The notes under the pieces: model-generated | What the model saw: the letters and a program-made list of their open reading frames with translations, nothing else | The model's database searches: none | What the model was told of the DNA's origin: nothing | DNA from: Eubacteriales bacterium | GTDB lineage: Bacteria > Bacillota > Clostridia > Oscillospirales > Butyricicoccaceae | Direction of reading: 5' to 3' | NCBI GenBank assembly: GCA_030539335.1 | Contig: JAUNSG010000015.1 | Location: 1 to 64,000 of the forward strand | Length of the DNA: 64,000 nt | In this document: positions 8,941 through 17,678 of the stretch, piece after piece | Layout of the letters: each line of letters begins with the position of its first letter | Position numbering within the stretch: the stretch's first letter is position 1 | Made by a program: the position numbers and the translations under genes

Positions 8941-8984
8941 ATCATTCCGGACAGGGAACGTTTCCTGTTCGGAATGATATTTTT
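8941..8984 (+). terminator. Terminator after mnmE
   Basis: Long stem ATCATTCCG-ACAGG paired with CCTGT-CGGAATGAT (8941-8955 with 8962-8978), followed by a T-rich tail. Confidence 0.85.
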
Positions 8985-9025
8985 ATATTATGGAAGACGG
9001 TGTGGTATATCATTTGGTTTTGAAC

Positions 9026-9192
9026 TTATTCACATTTTACACAGAGTTATCAACAGTTTACACCGTCGATTTTGGATTTAAACTTGGAATTTACCAAAAA
9101 TATCCGTGAAGAATACCACAAAATAACAGAAATATTTGATCCAATTGCCAGATTTATGCACAAAGTTATCCACAAACTGTGGATAACTTTGT
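9026..9192. other. Dense DnaA-box cluster (mnmE-mnmG spacer)
   Basis: This gene-free spacer holds TTATTCACA (9026-9034), the near-match TTATCAACA (9047-9055), TTATGCACA (9154-9162), TTATCCACA (9166-9174) and its inverse TGTGGATAA (9178-9186). The last two form a perfect 15-bp inverted repeat (9160-9174 with 9178-9192) around a 3-nt centre. Four of the five match TTATNCACA. Roles could be a second origin element, DnaA titration, or DnaA control of mnmG, whose start lies about 70 bp downstream. Confidence 0.8.
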
Positions 9193-9259
9193 AGATATTT
9201 CAGGTATTGTGTGATACGATGGGGAAAGAAATCGATTTCGATCTATGGAGGGAGATCCA

Positions 9260-11143
9260 TTGAGCTTTTTTGCCGGAGAATTTGATATTGCAGTGATTGG
9301 CGCAGGACATGCCGGGATCGAAGCGGCATTGGCTGCCGCGCGGCTCGGATTACAGACCGTGTGCTTTACCATAAATCTAGATGCCGTCGGTAATATGCCG
9401 TGCAATCCGGCGATTGGCGGCACCGCAAAGGGACATTTGGTGCGTGAAATTGATGCGCTGGGCGGCGAAATGGCGCGGGCGGCGGACGCCTCGTGCATTC
9501 AATACCGTTTGCTCAACCGCGGAAAAGGCCCGGCGGTGCATTCGCTGCGCGCACAGGCCGACCGCATGGTATACCGGGAGTATATGAAGCATGCGCTGGA
9601 GCGGCAGGAAAACCTGTTTTTAAAACAGGGGGAAATCGTCGAAATTACGACAGAAAAAGACAAAGTAACCGGTGTTACGACGCGAATCGGGGCACATTAT
9701 GCCGTGAAAGCGGTGATTATCGCGACGGGAACGTACTTGCAGGGACGCATTATCATCGGTGATACGTTCTATGACGGCGGCCCGGACGGCATGTTTGCGG
9801 CGATCGGATTGACCGAATCGCTGAAAAAAATGGGATTGCAGCTCATGCGGTTTAAGACCGGCACTCCCCCGCGTGTCAACCGCCGCAGCATTGATTTTTC
9901 CGAATTGGAGGTACAGAAAGGAGAGGAATCCTGTATTCCGTTCTCCTTTGAGAGCGAGCAGGCGCCGCCCAACCGTGCGGTCTGTCACCTCACCTATACC
10001 AACGAACAGACCCACACCGTCATCCGGGATAATCTGCACCGCTCTCCCCTGTATTCGGGTAAGGTGACCGGCATTGGCCCGCGGTATTGTCCGTCTATCG
10101 AGGACAAAATTGTCCGTTTTGCCGATAAACCGCGCCATCAGCTCTTCCTCGAACCGATGGGACTGAACACCGAAGAGATGTATGTACAGGGCTTTTCCTC
10201 TTCCCTGCCGGAGGACGTGCAGATGGAGATGATCCACACGATCAAGGGCATGGAACACGCGGAAGTGATGCGTCCGGCGTATGCGATCGAGTACGACTGC
10301 ATCGATCCGCTGGAGCTCCAACCGACGCTGGAGACCAAGAAGATTTCCGGTCTGTATGGCGCCGGGCAATTCAATGGGACATCCGGTTATGAGGAAGCCG
10401 GCGCACAGGGACTGGTTGCGGGAATCAACGCGGCGCTGAAATTGAAGGGCGAGCCCCCCTTGATCCTCAACCGTGCGGATGGCTATATCGGCACGCTGAT
10501 CGATGATCTGGTCACGCGCGGGACGAACGAACCGTACCGCATGATGACCTCGCGCAGTGAGTACCGGTTGATTCTGCGGCAGGACAACGCGGATGAACGT
10601 CTGGTCCCGATCGGGACAAAGGTCGGATTGAATTCCAAAGAACGGTTGGAAAAAGTTCAAAAAAAGTACGAAACAGTCCGAAATGAGATCAAACGGGTTT
10701 CCAAAGTGACGGTTGGGCCAAACGAGGAAATGCAACAATTTCTGGAAAAACATGGCAGTACGCCGCTGAAATCCGGCACACATCTGACCGATTTGATCCG
10801 CCGCCCGGAGCTTGGTTATGATATGCTGGCGCCATTTGATCCGGACCGCCCTTCCCTGCCGGACATCATCCGCGAGCAGGTGGAGATTCAGATTAAGTAT
10901 GAGGGATACATCCGACGTCAGATGAGAGATGTAGAGCAGTTTCGAAAGCTGGAAAACCGACTGTTGCCGTCGGATATCGATTACGAGGCCATCGATTCCC
11001 TGCGGCTGGAGGCGCGGCAAAAGCTACAGAAGGTACGGCCGCGCAGCTTTGGACAGGCTTCCCGTATTTCGGGCGTCAATCCGGCTGACATTACAGCGTT
11101 GATGATCGTTGTGGATATGATGGAGAAACAGCATGATGAATGA
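9260..11143 (+). CDS. mnmG: tRNA uridine-5-carboxymethylaminomethyl synthesis enzyme MnmG (GidA)
   Basis: FAD-dependent partner of MnmE in wobble-uridine modification. An FAD-binding Rossmann motif, [18 protein letters not shown], lies near the N-terminus, followed by the GidA signatures [17 protein letters not shown] and YFTGTPPRV-like [12 protein letters not shown] start at TTG 9260, six bases after a GGAGGG site. An in-frame ATG at 9245 overlaps that site and has none of its own. This gives about 627 aa, the usual length. The stop overlaps the rsmG start by 11 bases. The upstream spacer is packed with DnaA boxes. Confidence 0.95.
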   Translation: MSFFAGEFDIAVIGAGHAGIEAALAAARLGLQTVCFTINLDAVGNMPCNPAIGGTAKGHLVREIDALGGEMARAADASCIQYRLLNRGKGPAVHSLRAQADRMVYREYMKHALERQENLFLKQGEIVEITTEKDKVTGVTTRIGAHYAVKAVIIATGTYLQGRIIIGDTFYDGGPDGMFAAIGLTESLKKMGLQLMRFKTGTPPRVNRRSIDFSELEVQKGEESCIPFSFESEQAPPNRAVCHLTYTNEQTHTVIRDNLHRSPLYSGKVTGIGPRYCPSIEDKIVRFADKPRHQLFLEPMGLNTEEMYVQGFSSSLPEDVQMEMIHTIKGMEHAEVMRPAYAIEYDCIDPLELQPTLETKKISGLYGAGQFNGTSGYEEAGAQGLVAGINAALKLKGEPPLILNRADGYIGTLIDDLVTRGTNEPYRMMTSRSEYRLILRQDNADERLVPIGTKVGLNSKERLEKVQKKYETVRNEIKRVSKVTVGPNEEMQQFLEKHGSTPLKSGTHLTDLIRRPELGYDMLAPFDPDRPSLPDIIREQVEIQIKYEGYIRRQMRDVEQFRKLENRLLPSDIDYEAIDSLRLEARQKLQKVRPRSFGQASRISGVNPADITALMIVVDMMEKQHDE

Positions 11144-11837
11144 AATTTTGACCGCCGGTCTGGCGGAGTGGAACCGCGTGGCGAATGAAGAACAGCTGGC
11201 GCAGCTGGAGGATTTTTTTGTCCGTGTACGAGAGACAAATAAAGTGATGAACCTGACGGCCATCACCGAACCGGAGGAATTCGCGCGCAAGCATTTTCTG
11301 GACTGCGCTTCCCTGCTGACCGTACAGGATTTTGACGGATTGTCGGTTGTCGATGTCGGCTGTGGCGCAGGGTTTCCGGGAATGCCGCTGAAATTGCTTT
11401 GCTCGACGTGTTCGGTTACGCTCTTGGATTCGCTGGGGAAACGCATCCGGTTTTTGCAGGACTGTATCGATGGCATGGGATTGACTGGCATCGAGGCTGT
11501 CCACGCCCGCGCCGAGGAATTTGCCAAAGCGCACCGGGAAAGCTATGACTGTGCGGTTTCGCGTGCTGTGGCACGTCTGAATGTGCTGGCGGAGCTGTCG
11601 CTGCCGATGGTAAAGGTCGGAGGTCTGTTTCTCGCGATGAAGAGCAAGGATTCGGATGACGAAATCCACGAAGCAGAGCGTGGGATTCAAACGCTGGGCG
11701 GAACGCTGGAGCGGATTCAGGATATCACCATTCCGGGAACGGAGATCACCCATCGTCTGGTGCTGATCCGCAAATGCAAACCGACACCGGCACGCTATCC
11801 GCGCCGGTTCCAGAAGATTAAGGATCAGCCGCTCTGA
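11133..11837 (+). CDS. rsmG: 16S rRNA (guanine-527-N7)-methyltransferase RsmG (GidB)
   Basis: Methylates G527 of 16S rRNA using S-adenosylmethionine; loss confers low-level streptomycin resistance in several bacteria. The 234-aa protein contains the SAM motif [18 protein letters not shown] (about 71-88) and the family pattern [14 protein letters not shown]. It overlaps mnmG by 11 bases and has two tandem ATG codons (11133 and 11136); the upstream GGAG suits either. A parS site begins at the stop codon and a parS-bearing terminator follows. Confidence 0.95.
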   Translation: MMNEILTAGLAEWNRVANEEQLAQLEDFFVRVRETNKVMNLTAITEPEEFARKHFLDCASLLTVQDFDGLSVVDVGCGAGFPGMPLKLLCSTCSVTLLDSLGKRIRFLQDCIDGMGLTGIEAVHARAEEFAKAHRESYDCAVSRAVARLNVLAELSLPMVKVGGLFLAMKSKDSDDEIHEAERGIQTLGGTLERIQDITIPGTEITHRLVLIRKCKPTPARYPRRFQKIKDQPL

Positions 11838-11853
11838 TGTTTCACGTGAAACA
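11838..11853. promoter_or_regulatory. parS site 1 (exact consensus)
   Basis: TGTTTCACGTGAAACA is the exact Bacillus-type parS palindrome bound by ParB/Spo0J. It begins just after the rsmG stop codon and lies about 220 bp upstream of parA. Confidence 0.92.
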
Positions 11854-11872
11854 TGGAATACAGCAATAGGAG

Positions 11873-11909
11873 ATCACAGAGGTTTCACGTGAAACCTCTG
11901 TGATTTTTT
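11873..11909 (+). terminator. Terminator with a parS-like core, after rsmG
   Basis: 11873-11904 is a perfect 32-bp palindrome immediately followed by a run of T residues, so the RNA forms a 14-bp or longer hairpin plus U-tract. Its centre, 11881-11896, is GGTTTCACGTGAAACC, which differs from parS consensus only at the outermost base pair. One sequence can therefore be both a terminator for mnmG-rsmG and a ParB target. Confidence 0.8.
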
Positions 11910-11971
11910 CTTGGAGAAAAAAGCGTTTGAGGTGAGCCAAAATCTACACAAAAAGAATTCTGTGAAATGGT

Positions 11972-11987
11972 TGTTTCACGTGAAACC
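11972..11987. promoter_or_regulatory. parS-like site 3 upstream of parA
   Basis: TGTTTCACGTGAAACC matches parS at 15 of 16 positions. It lies about 90 bp before parA, next to a probable -10 (TATAAT, 11995-12000), so ParB bound here could repress its own operon. Confidence 0.8.
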
Positions 11988-12076
11988 ACGTGCTATAATA
12001 GAAGAGCTTTGAACGGGATATTTTTCTCCCAAACAAAGGAGATTGAACCAAAAGGTCCGGAAAGGATAACATAGAC

Positions 12077-12841
12077 ATGGGAAAGATCATTGCGTTTGCA
12101 AATCAAAAGGGCGGTGTTGGAAAGACCACAACCGCGGTCAATTTGGCGGCGGCACTGACCGAACAGGAACAGCGTGTACTGCTGTGTGATTTTGATCCGC
12201 AGGGGAATGCCACGTCCGGCTTCGGGATTGATCCGCGGTCGCTGGAAACGAGCATTTATGAGCTGATTGTCAGCGAGGAGCCACCGGTTGAGGAAGCAAT
12301 CCTCCATACGGAGTGGGCGGATGTACTCGGTGCGAACGTCAATCTGGCCGGTGCAGAAATTGATTTGGTTGATATTGACCACCGGGAGTACCGCTTAAAG
12401 ATGGTTTTGGACGCAATTCGCGATCAATACGACTATATTTTGATCGATTGCCCGCCGTCGCTGGGGCTGCTGACCATCAACTGCCTGTGTGCGGCGGATT
12501 CCTTTTTTGTGCCGCTTCAATGCGAGTACTATGCATTGGAAGGATTGACACAGCTCATGACAACCGTCCGTGCGGTACAGCGCAGTTTGAATCCGGATAT
12601 CCAGATGGAAGGCGTTTTGCTCACCATGTTTGATGGACGGACGAATCTGTCGATTCAGGTCGTGGATGAGGTCAAGCGCCATTTTGGAAATAAAGTATTC
12701 TCTACCGTGGTTCCGCGCAACGTCCGCCTGAGCGAGGCGCCAAGCCATGGTCAGCCGATCACGGCGTACGATCGGTATTGCCGCGGGGCAGAGGCGTATA
12801 TGGCGCTGGCACAGGAGCTGCTGCGCCGGAACATCGGATAA
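12077..12841 (+). CDS. parA: Chromosome partitioning ATPase ParA (Soj)
   Basis: Deviant Walker A ATPase that dimerizes on DNA with ATP and works with ParB-parS in origin segregation; in Bacillus, Soj also tunes DnaA. The 254-aa protein starts MGKIIAFANQKGGVGKTTTA, with the signature lysine of the KGGVGKTT motif (about 10-17). DCPPSLG (about 124-130) and the switch region follow. A GGAAAGG site precedes the ATG. parB follows after 15 bp in the same operon, with parS sites on both sides. Confidence 0.96.
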   Translation: MGKIIAFANQKGGVGKTTTAVNLAAALTEQEQRVLLCDFDPQGNATSGFGIDPRSLETSIYELIVSEEPPVEEAILHTEWADVLGANVNLAGAEIDLVDIDHREYRLKMVLDAIRDQYDYILIDCPPSLGLLTINCLCAADSFFVPLQCEYYALEGLTQLMTTVRAVQRSLNPDIQMEGVLLTMFDGRTNLSIQVVDEVKRHFGNKVFSTVVPRNVRLSEAPSHGQPITAYDRYCRGAEAYMALAQELLRRNIG

Positions 12842-12856
12842 CAGGAGGGAACGAAT

Positions 12857-13744
12857 ATGGCTTCTAAAAATCTTGGCCGCGGTCTTTCCGCATTGTTTGG
12901 AGATGATACAGTGACACAGGCACCACCGGTACGGGAGATCAAGCCGCGCAGTGGCTTTCATACCATTCCATTGGTGAAAATTGAACCCAACCGTTCCCAG
13001 CCGCGCCGGGTATTCGACGAAGATGCGTTGCAGGAATTGGAAAACAGCATCCGCCGTCACGGTGTTTTGGCACCGATTACCGTGCGAGCGGTGGAGAATG
13101 GCTATTATCAGATTATTGCAGGCGAACGCCGCTGGCGCGCTGCACGCCGGGCTGGATTGGAAAGCATTCCGGCGATGGTGATCGAAGCGGATGACCAGAC
13201 CATGATGGAACTGGCGATGATCGAAAACCTGCAGCGCGAGGATTTGAATCCGATCGAAGAGGCAGAGGGTTTCCGTTCGCTGATCGACGATTTTGGTATG
13301 ACGCAGGATGTCGTGGCGGAACGCGTGGGGCGGTCGCGCTCGGCGGTGACAAACAGCCTGCGTCTGCTTTCTCTGAGTGATGACATCCGCGCGATGGTCT
13401 CGGAAGGGAAGCTGACAGCGGGACATGCCCGTGCCGTGCTCTCAATCCCGGAGGACGAGGCGCGCCTGGCCGCGGCGCAGGCCATCGCCGAAGAGGGGAT
13501 GTCCGTACGTCAGGCGGAGGCGTTCTGTAAAAAACAGAAAAAATCCAGAAATAAGCCAGAAAAGGCCGAAAAAGAGCCATTTTCGGTCAATTATTATGAG
13601 GATATCCAGAAAAAACTCGAGGCCTCCCTCGGCCGCCGGGTGCATGTTTCCGGAAAAAAGAACAAGGGAAAAATCGAGCTGGAATTCTATGGAAATGAAG
13701 ATCTGGAACGGCTAGCCGCAGCGCTCACATCCGTGAATCTTTAG
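12857..13744 (+). CDS. parB: Chromosome partitioning protein ParB (Spo0J)
   Basis: CTP-dependent DNA clamp loaded at parS that recruits SMC. The 295-aa protein has the N-terminal ParA-stimulating segment KNLGRGLSALFG, the CTPase/ParB motif GERRWRAARRAGL (about 90-102), a central helix-turn-helix (QDVVAERVGRSRSAVTNSL, about 150-170) that reads parS, and a C-terminal dimerization domain after a Lys/Glu-rich linker. The AGGAGG site is well placed. Exact parS sites nearby support function. Confidence 0.96.
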   Translation: MASKNLGRGLSALFGDDTVTQAPPVREIKPRSGFHTIPLVKIEPNRSQPRRVFDEDALQELENSIRRHGVLAPITVRAVENGYYQIIAGERRWRAARRAGLESIPAMVIEADDQTMMELAMIENLQREDLNPIEEAEGFRSLIDDFGMTQDVVAERVGRSRSAVTNSLRLLSLSDDIRAMVSEGKLTAGHARAVLSIPEDEARLAAAQAIAEEGMSVRQAEAFCKKQKKSRNKPEKAEKEPFSVNYYEDIQKKLEASLGRRVHVSGKKNKGKIELEFYGNEDLERLAAALTSVNL

Positions 13745-13757
13745 GAGGCGGCGATTG

Positions 13758-14318
13758 ATGAAGAAAAAGAAAAACATGCCGGAAGAAGATATTATCATCT
13801 ATGATGAAAACGATTCCATTGCCAAAAGCCGACAAAAAAGCCGGAAAATCTTTGTGTTTTATATTGTGGCCCTGTTCAGTGTGGCTTTGGTAATTATTCT
13901 GGCGAGCTATGTGGTACAGAGCCATCAGCAGCAGCAATTGAACGAACAGATCGACGTGGCGGAGGGCGCCAAGAACCGGATGCAGAAGGTACAGACGCAG
14001 ATGGATTCGCTGCAGGAAAGCCTCGACGATCTGCAAAAGGAGCTGGATAAAACCAAAAAACAGCTCAGCCGGACGGAAAAGGACCGGGATCAAGCGCAGG
14101 AGGACGCCAAGGATCTGGAACAGCAGATGCAGGCGCTCGATTTGCTCTGGCAGTTGGAAAAGGCATATCAGTCCGGGGATGATGAACAGGCGGAAGAACT
14201 GATTACCGAGATGGATCTGACCTTTGGGAGAAAGAATCTGATGGATTCTTCCAAAGAGCCGCTCAAGGGAGAGGCAGCAGAGGAATACAAAGACATTTGT
14301 GACGCCTTAGGCGTATAA
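13758..14318 (+). CDS. Single-pass membrane coiled-coil protein of unknown function
   Basis: A 186-aa protein with a charged cytoplasmic N-terminus (about 1-33), one membrane helix (about 34-55, [21 protein letters not shown]) and a long Gln/Lys/Asp-rich coiled coil (about 60-130), ending in a short helical domain. The topology recalls DivIC/FtsL-type division proteins, but no family signature is clear. ATG 13758 is preferred over TTG 13755 because of spacing to AGGAGG. It directly follows parB and precedes serS, so it is probably co-transcribed with parAB; a link to segregation or division is inference only. Confidence 0.75.
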   Translation: MKKKKNMPEEDIIIYDENDSIAKSRQKSRKIFVFYIVALFSVALVIILASYVVQSHQQQQLNEQIDVAEGAKNRMQKVQTQMDSLQESLDDLQKELDKTKKQLSRTEKDRDQAQEDAKDLEQQMQALDLLWQLEKAYQSGDDEQAEELITEMDLTFGRKNLMDSSKEPLKGEAAEEYKDICDALGV

Positions 14319-14359
14319 ATTATAATGTATCAATCCAAAGACGAAAGGAACGTAAAACT

Positions 14360-15628
14360 GTGTTAGACGTAAAATTTATCCGCGAAAACACGGAAAAGGT
14401 GAAAACACGCCTCGCATTGCGCGGCAAGAGCTATGACGAAGAGATCGATGCCATTCTGGCACTCGACCAGCAGCGCCGGGATATTATCGGCCGTGTCGAG
14501 TCCATGAAGGCAGAGCAGAATAAGGTATCCAAGGAGATCCCGAAGCGCAAGAAGGCCGGGGAAGATGTCTCTGAAATTCTGGCGGAGATGAAGAAGCTGT
14601 CGGAGACGGTAAAGCAGCTCGATGCGGAGCGCACGGAGGTCGAGGACAAGCTGCATGATGTCCTGCTGACCGTACCGAATGTCCCGGCGGACAAGGTTCC
14701 GGAAGGCCTGGATGACACCTGCAATCCGGAGATGCGTCGTTGGGGAGAGCCGAAGCAGTTTGCCTATGAGCCGAAGGCACATTGGGACATCGGCAAGGAT
14801 TTGGGCATTTTGGACCCGGAGACGGCAGCAAAGGTTACCGGAAGCCGCTTCCATTTCTACAAGGGATTGGGCGCCCGTCTGGAGCGCGCGGTGATCAACT
14901 ACTTCCTGAACACCCACACCGACAACGGCTATACCGAGATTCTGCCGCCGTTTATTGCGAATGCCGCTTCCATGACCGGTACCGGCCAGCTTCCGAAGTT
15001 CGCCGAGGATATGTATCATCTGGAGAATACCGACCAGTATCTGATCCCGACGGCAGAGGTTCCGGTTACCAATATGTATCGCGATGATATTATCCCGAAT
15101 GAACAGCTTCCGGTCCGCTATGCGGCGTATTCCGCCTGCTTCCGCGGCGAGGCGGGTGCAGCGGGACGCGATGCACGCGGTCTGATCCGTCAGCACCAGT
15201 TCAACAAGGTCGAGCTGGTCAACTTCACGGCGCCGGAGGATTCCTGGAACCAGCTGGAGAACCTGACCAATGAGGCAGAGCGCGTGCTGCAGGGTCTGGG
15301 TCTGCCGTATCGTGTGGTTACACTGTGCACGGGCGACATCGGGTTCAGCTCGGCCTGCACCTATGATATCGAGGTCTGGATGCCGTCGTATGGCCGGTAT
15401 GTCGAGATTTCGTCCTGCTCGAACTTCCTCGACTATCAGGCGCGCCGTGCAAACATCCGCTGCCGCGATGAGAAGGGCAAGCCGCGCTATGCGCATACGC
15501 TGAACGGTTCCGGTGTTGCAGTAGGACGTACCGTTGCCGCTATTCTGGAGAATTATCAGAATGAGGACGGCTCGGTTACGGTGCCGGAGGCGCTGGTCGG
15601 CTTCATGGGTACCGACATCATCAAGTAA
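14360..15628 (+). CDS. serS: Seryl-tRNA synthetase
   Basis: Charges tRNA-Ser (and tRNA-Sec) with serine. The 422-aa class II synthetase has an N-terminal antiparallel coiled-coil arm (about 27-105) that grips the tRNA long arm, then the catalytic core with motif 2 ([21 protein letters not shown], split here by family numbering near 253-273) and motif 3 ([18 protein letters not shown]). The start is GTG 14360 with an AAAGGAA site. A parS-containing terminator follows immediately. Confidence 0.97.
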   Translation: MLDVKFIRENTEKVKTRLALRGKSYDEEIDAILALDQQRRDIIGRVESMKAEQNKVSKEIPKRKKAGEDVSEILAEMKKLSETVKQLDAERTEVEDKLHDVLLTVPNVPADKVPEGLDDTCNPEMRRWGEPKQFAYEPKAHWDIGKDLGILDPETAAKVTGSRFHFYKGLGARLERAVINYFLNTHTDNGYTEILPPFIANAASMTGTGQLPKFAEDMYHLENTDQYLIPTAEVPVTNMYRDDIIPNEQLPVRYAAYSACFRGEAGAAGRDARGLIRQHQFNKVELVNFTAPEDSWNQLENLTNEAERVLQGLGLPYRVVTLCTGDIGFSSACTYDIEVWMPSYGRYVEISSCSNFLDYQARRANIRCRDEKGKPRYAHTLNGSGVAVGRTVAAILENYQNEDGSVTVPEALVGFMGTDIIK

Positions 15629-15643
15629 ACCGAAAGAAAGATC

Positions 15644-15679
15644 ATCCCCGATGTTTCACGTGAAACATCGGGGATTTTT
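15644..15679 (+). terminator. serS terminator with an exact parS at its centre
   Basis: 15644-15675 is a perfect 32-bp palindrome followed by a T-run, so it encodes a strong intrinsic terminator for serS. The central 16 bp, 15652-15667, are TGTTTCACGTGAAACA, the exact parS consensus. This is the same construction as at 11873-11909 but with different outer arms, so it is not a simple copy. Confidence 0.85.
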
Positions 15680-15691
15680 GTGTGGTTTCGA

Positions 15692-17050
15692 TTATGCCCC
15701 TTGGGAGATACGGTCCGCTTCGGTCGCCAGACGGTTCCAGGTGACCGCATTGACAATACCATTGGTGGGCAGGCCAAACAGCTCCTGAAAGGCCATGACA
15801 TTCATGCGGGTATTCTGTCCGTAATAGCCGGTCTCCGGCTGGGTGGTCAGCTCCGGATAGGCGGAAGCGAGGGTGTTGATCCATCCCTGTATCTGGAGCA
15901 CGGCGGGGCCTTGGGAACCCAGGACAAGCGCCTGCTCGGGCGCGAGAGGGAACAGGGGAATCGGGGTGGACTGCTGGTCAAAGAGGGCGGCGACATCGTC
16001 ATAGGCACGTTTCAGGCTGTTCCATGTGTTCGTCCCGACAATGCCGTCTACCGTCAGATTGGCGATGCGCTGGAAGGTTTCGACTGCCTGCCTCGTCGCA
16101 GGGCCATAGATTCCATCGATTGCGACGGCGTCGAACATCGGGTCATAGGCGTTCAGCACCGAGAGGATATATTGGACGATGCGCACCCCTTCGCCGGTTG
16201 CGCCTTCGCGCAGGACGGTTGGATACTGGCGCTGGACTTCCTCCTGTGTGATTCCCTCGGCATTCAGGTCGGTCAATCGCTTGACGGCATTGTAGATATT
16301 CTGGATCTGATACCAGGTTGTTTTTCCGACGACGCCATCGACATCCAACCCGAAGATCTCCTGGAAGGCGCGGACGGCGTCCTCGGTATTTTTATCAAAG
16401 ATGGCATTGACCGGCGTGATGCGGGGGATGGCGGGATAGTTGGCAGCGATGCGGTTCAGACGGGTTTGCAGCACGCGGACTTCGTTCATGACCGTACCGA
16501 GCCGCAGCGCAACACCCGGATAGGATTCCGTCAGAGGGCGCACCGGCGCGGTGCGGATATCCAGATTGTCGCCGTAATAATTGGTGAGAATCTGATAGGG
16601 GGTCAGTCCCTGCTGGGCCAGCGTCACGGTGCCCCATTGGGACAGGCCTTCGCATTGGACACGGCGCCCGTCACAGTAGGCGGCAAACAGCGGCTGGATG
16701 GCTCCGGGGCGGGCAAGGTATTGGTCGAAGATGTCGCCCACAATCCGATTGGTGTTTTCAAACAGGTCGCGTCCATAGACAAACGCCTGGTCATAGGCGG
16801 TGGTGTTGGTGATGTCGAAGTCATAGCCGCGCGAACGGTAATACTCCGTGTAGATGCGGTTGAGTGCATAGGTGATTTGAGCATAGACATTGGCCCGGAT
16901 GGAACTTTCCGGCCAGGTCGGATAGATCTCACTGGACGCGACATTTTGAATGTATTCGAGAAAGGGTACGGTTACGTTGGGGGCACTGCTGTCGTTCGGT
17001 AGTCCGAGATGGACGGTGATGAATTCGGGAATGTAGGGAAATTCAGGCAT
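15692..17050 (-). CDS. SleC-like peptidoglycan-binding protein (spore cortex-lytic family)
   Basis: A 452-aa protein. The first half contains the pattern FAAYCDG...CEGLSQWGTVTLAQQG...ILTNYYG typical of SpoIID/SleC-type cortex-lytic enzymes. The second half carries three peptidoglycan-binding repeats (about 210-275, 300-370 and 385-450), each with the FQxxxxLxxDGxVGxxTW pattern. No signal peptide is visible, as expected for some spore-coat or cortex-loaded enzymes. ATG 17050 has an AGGAGA site; the frame is open much further upstream but overlaps the next gene. It overlaps the small partner at 17043 by 8 bases. The catalytic mechanism cannot be judged from sequence alone. Confidence 0.75.
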   Translation of the reverse strand: MPEFPYIPEFITVHLGLPNDSSAPNVTVPFLEYIQNVASSEIYPTWPESSIRANVYAQITYALNRIYTEYYRSRGYDFDITNTTAYDQAFVYGRDLFENTNRIVGDIFDQYLARPGAIQPLFAAYCDGRRVQCEGLSQWGTVTLAQQGLTPYQILTNYYGDNLDIRTAPVRPLTESYPGVALRLGTVMNEVRVLQTRLNRIAANYPAIPRITPVNAIFDKNTEDAVRAFQEIFGLDVDGVVGKTTWYQIQNIYNAVKRLTDLNAEGITQEEVQRQYPTVLREGATGEGVRIVQYILSVLNAYDPMFDAVAIDGIYGPATRQAVETFQRIANLTVDGIVGTNTWNSLKRAYDDVAALFDQQSTPIPLFPLAPEQALVLGSQGPAVLQIQGWINTLASAYPELTTQPETGYYGQNTRMNVMAFQELFGLPTNGIVNAVTWNRLATEADRISQGA

Positions 17051-17441
17051 GTTCTTCTCCTGCGCCGCTTGGGCCGGTCTGGATTTGGAGTGTACTTTCG
17101 GTATCTGCGCCGAGGCGCGATGGGACGAGTGAGACGGGCAGGGAAGCGGTGATGCCCGGGAAGATGGAAACGCCTTCGATTTGGACGGTGGCGTAATCCG
17201 GATGGGAGACACGGACCGTATACGAACGGAACGGGTTGGCCATATCCGGTGATTCGGAATTTTCCAGCGGTGGGGCGGGGAGGGAAAAAAGGGCGGATTG
17301 CCCGCTCTGATCGGTGGTGGAGCGTGCGATGGGCGCGCCCAATGGCTGGGCAGGATCATAGATTGTGACGGAAGCGCCGCTGACCGGGATCGCCTGTTGG
17401 GCGGCGGAAACGCGCACAGTGAGGTTTCCAATGGATTCCAT
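17043..17441 (-). CDS. Small carboxypeptidase-regulatory-like protein paired with SleC-like gene
   Basis: A 132-aa protein starting MESIGNLTVRVSAAQQAIPV. The pattern of a short beta-rich domain (PVSGASVTIYDPAQ, later YTVRVSHPDYATVQIEGVSIFPG) is that of carboxypeptidase-regulatory/Ig-like domains, which act as binding modules. It has no signal peptide. An AAAGGAAG site precedes the ATG, and its end overlaps the SleC-like gene by 8 bases, so the pair is translationally coupled. It may act as a pro-region or partner supplied in trans; this is inference. Confidence 0.65.
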   Translation of the reverse strand: MESIGNLTVRVSAAQQAIPVSGASVTIYDPAQPLGAPIARSTTDQSGQSALFSLPAPPLENSESPDMANPFRSYTVRVSHPDYATVQIEGVSIFPGITASLPVSLVPSRLGADTESTLQIQTGPSGAGEEHA

Positions 17442-17678
17442 GAGATACTTCCTTTCGAATTGGATTTGCTTTTCGGATAAATCAGAATATGCGGAGATGG
17501 GATGGGAAATGAACTGGAAAAATGGGATTCCTCGGCAAAAAAGAAGAAGTTTTTTTCGGTATTGAACGAATGATAGGAAAAGAATGTTGCTTTTTGTCTA
17601 AAAAAGGGCTAAAATAAAAGCACATAGGGGATAAAATACCCAATCGCCTCAATAAAGGAGATAGGAGGGGGAGCCAGA

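Noticed and set aside
9245..9259. ATG 9245 as mnmG start
   Set aside because: It overlaps the GGAGGG ribosome site and has none of its own; TTG 9260 has ideal spacing and gives the usual N-terminus.
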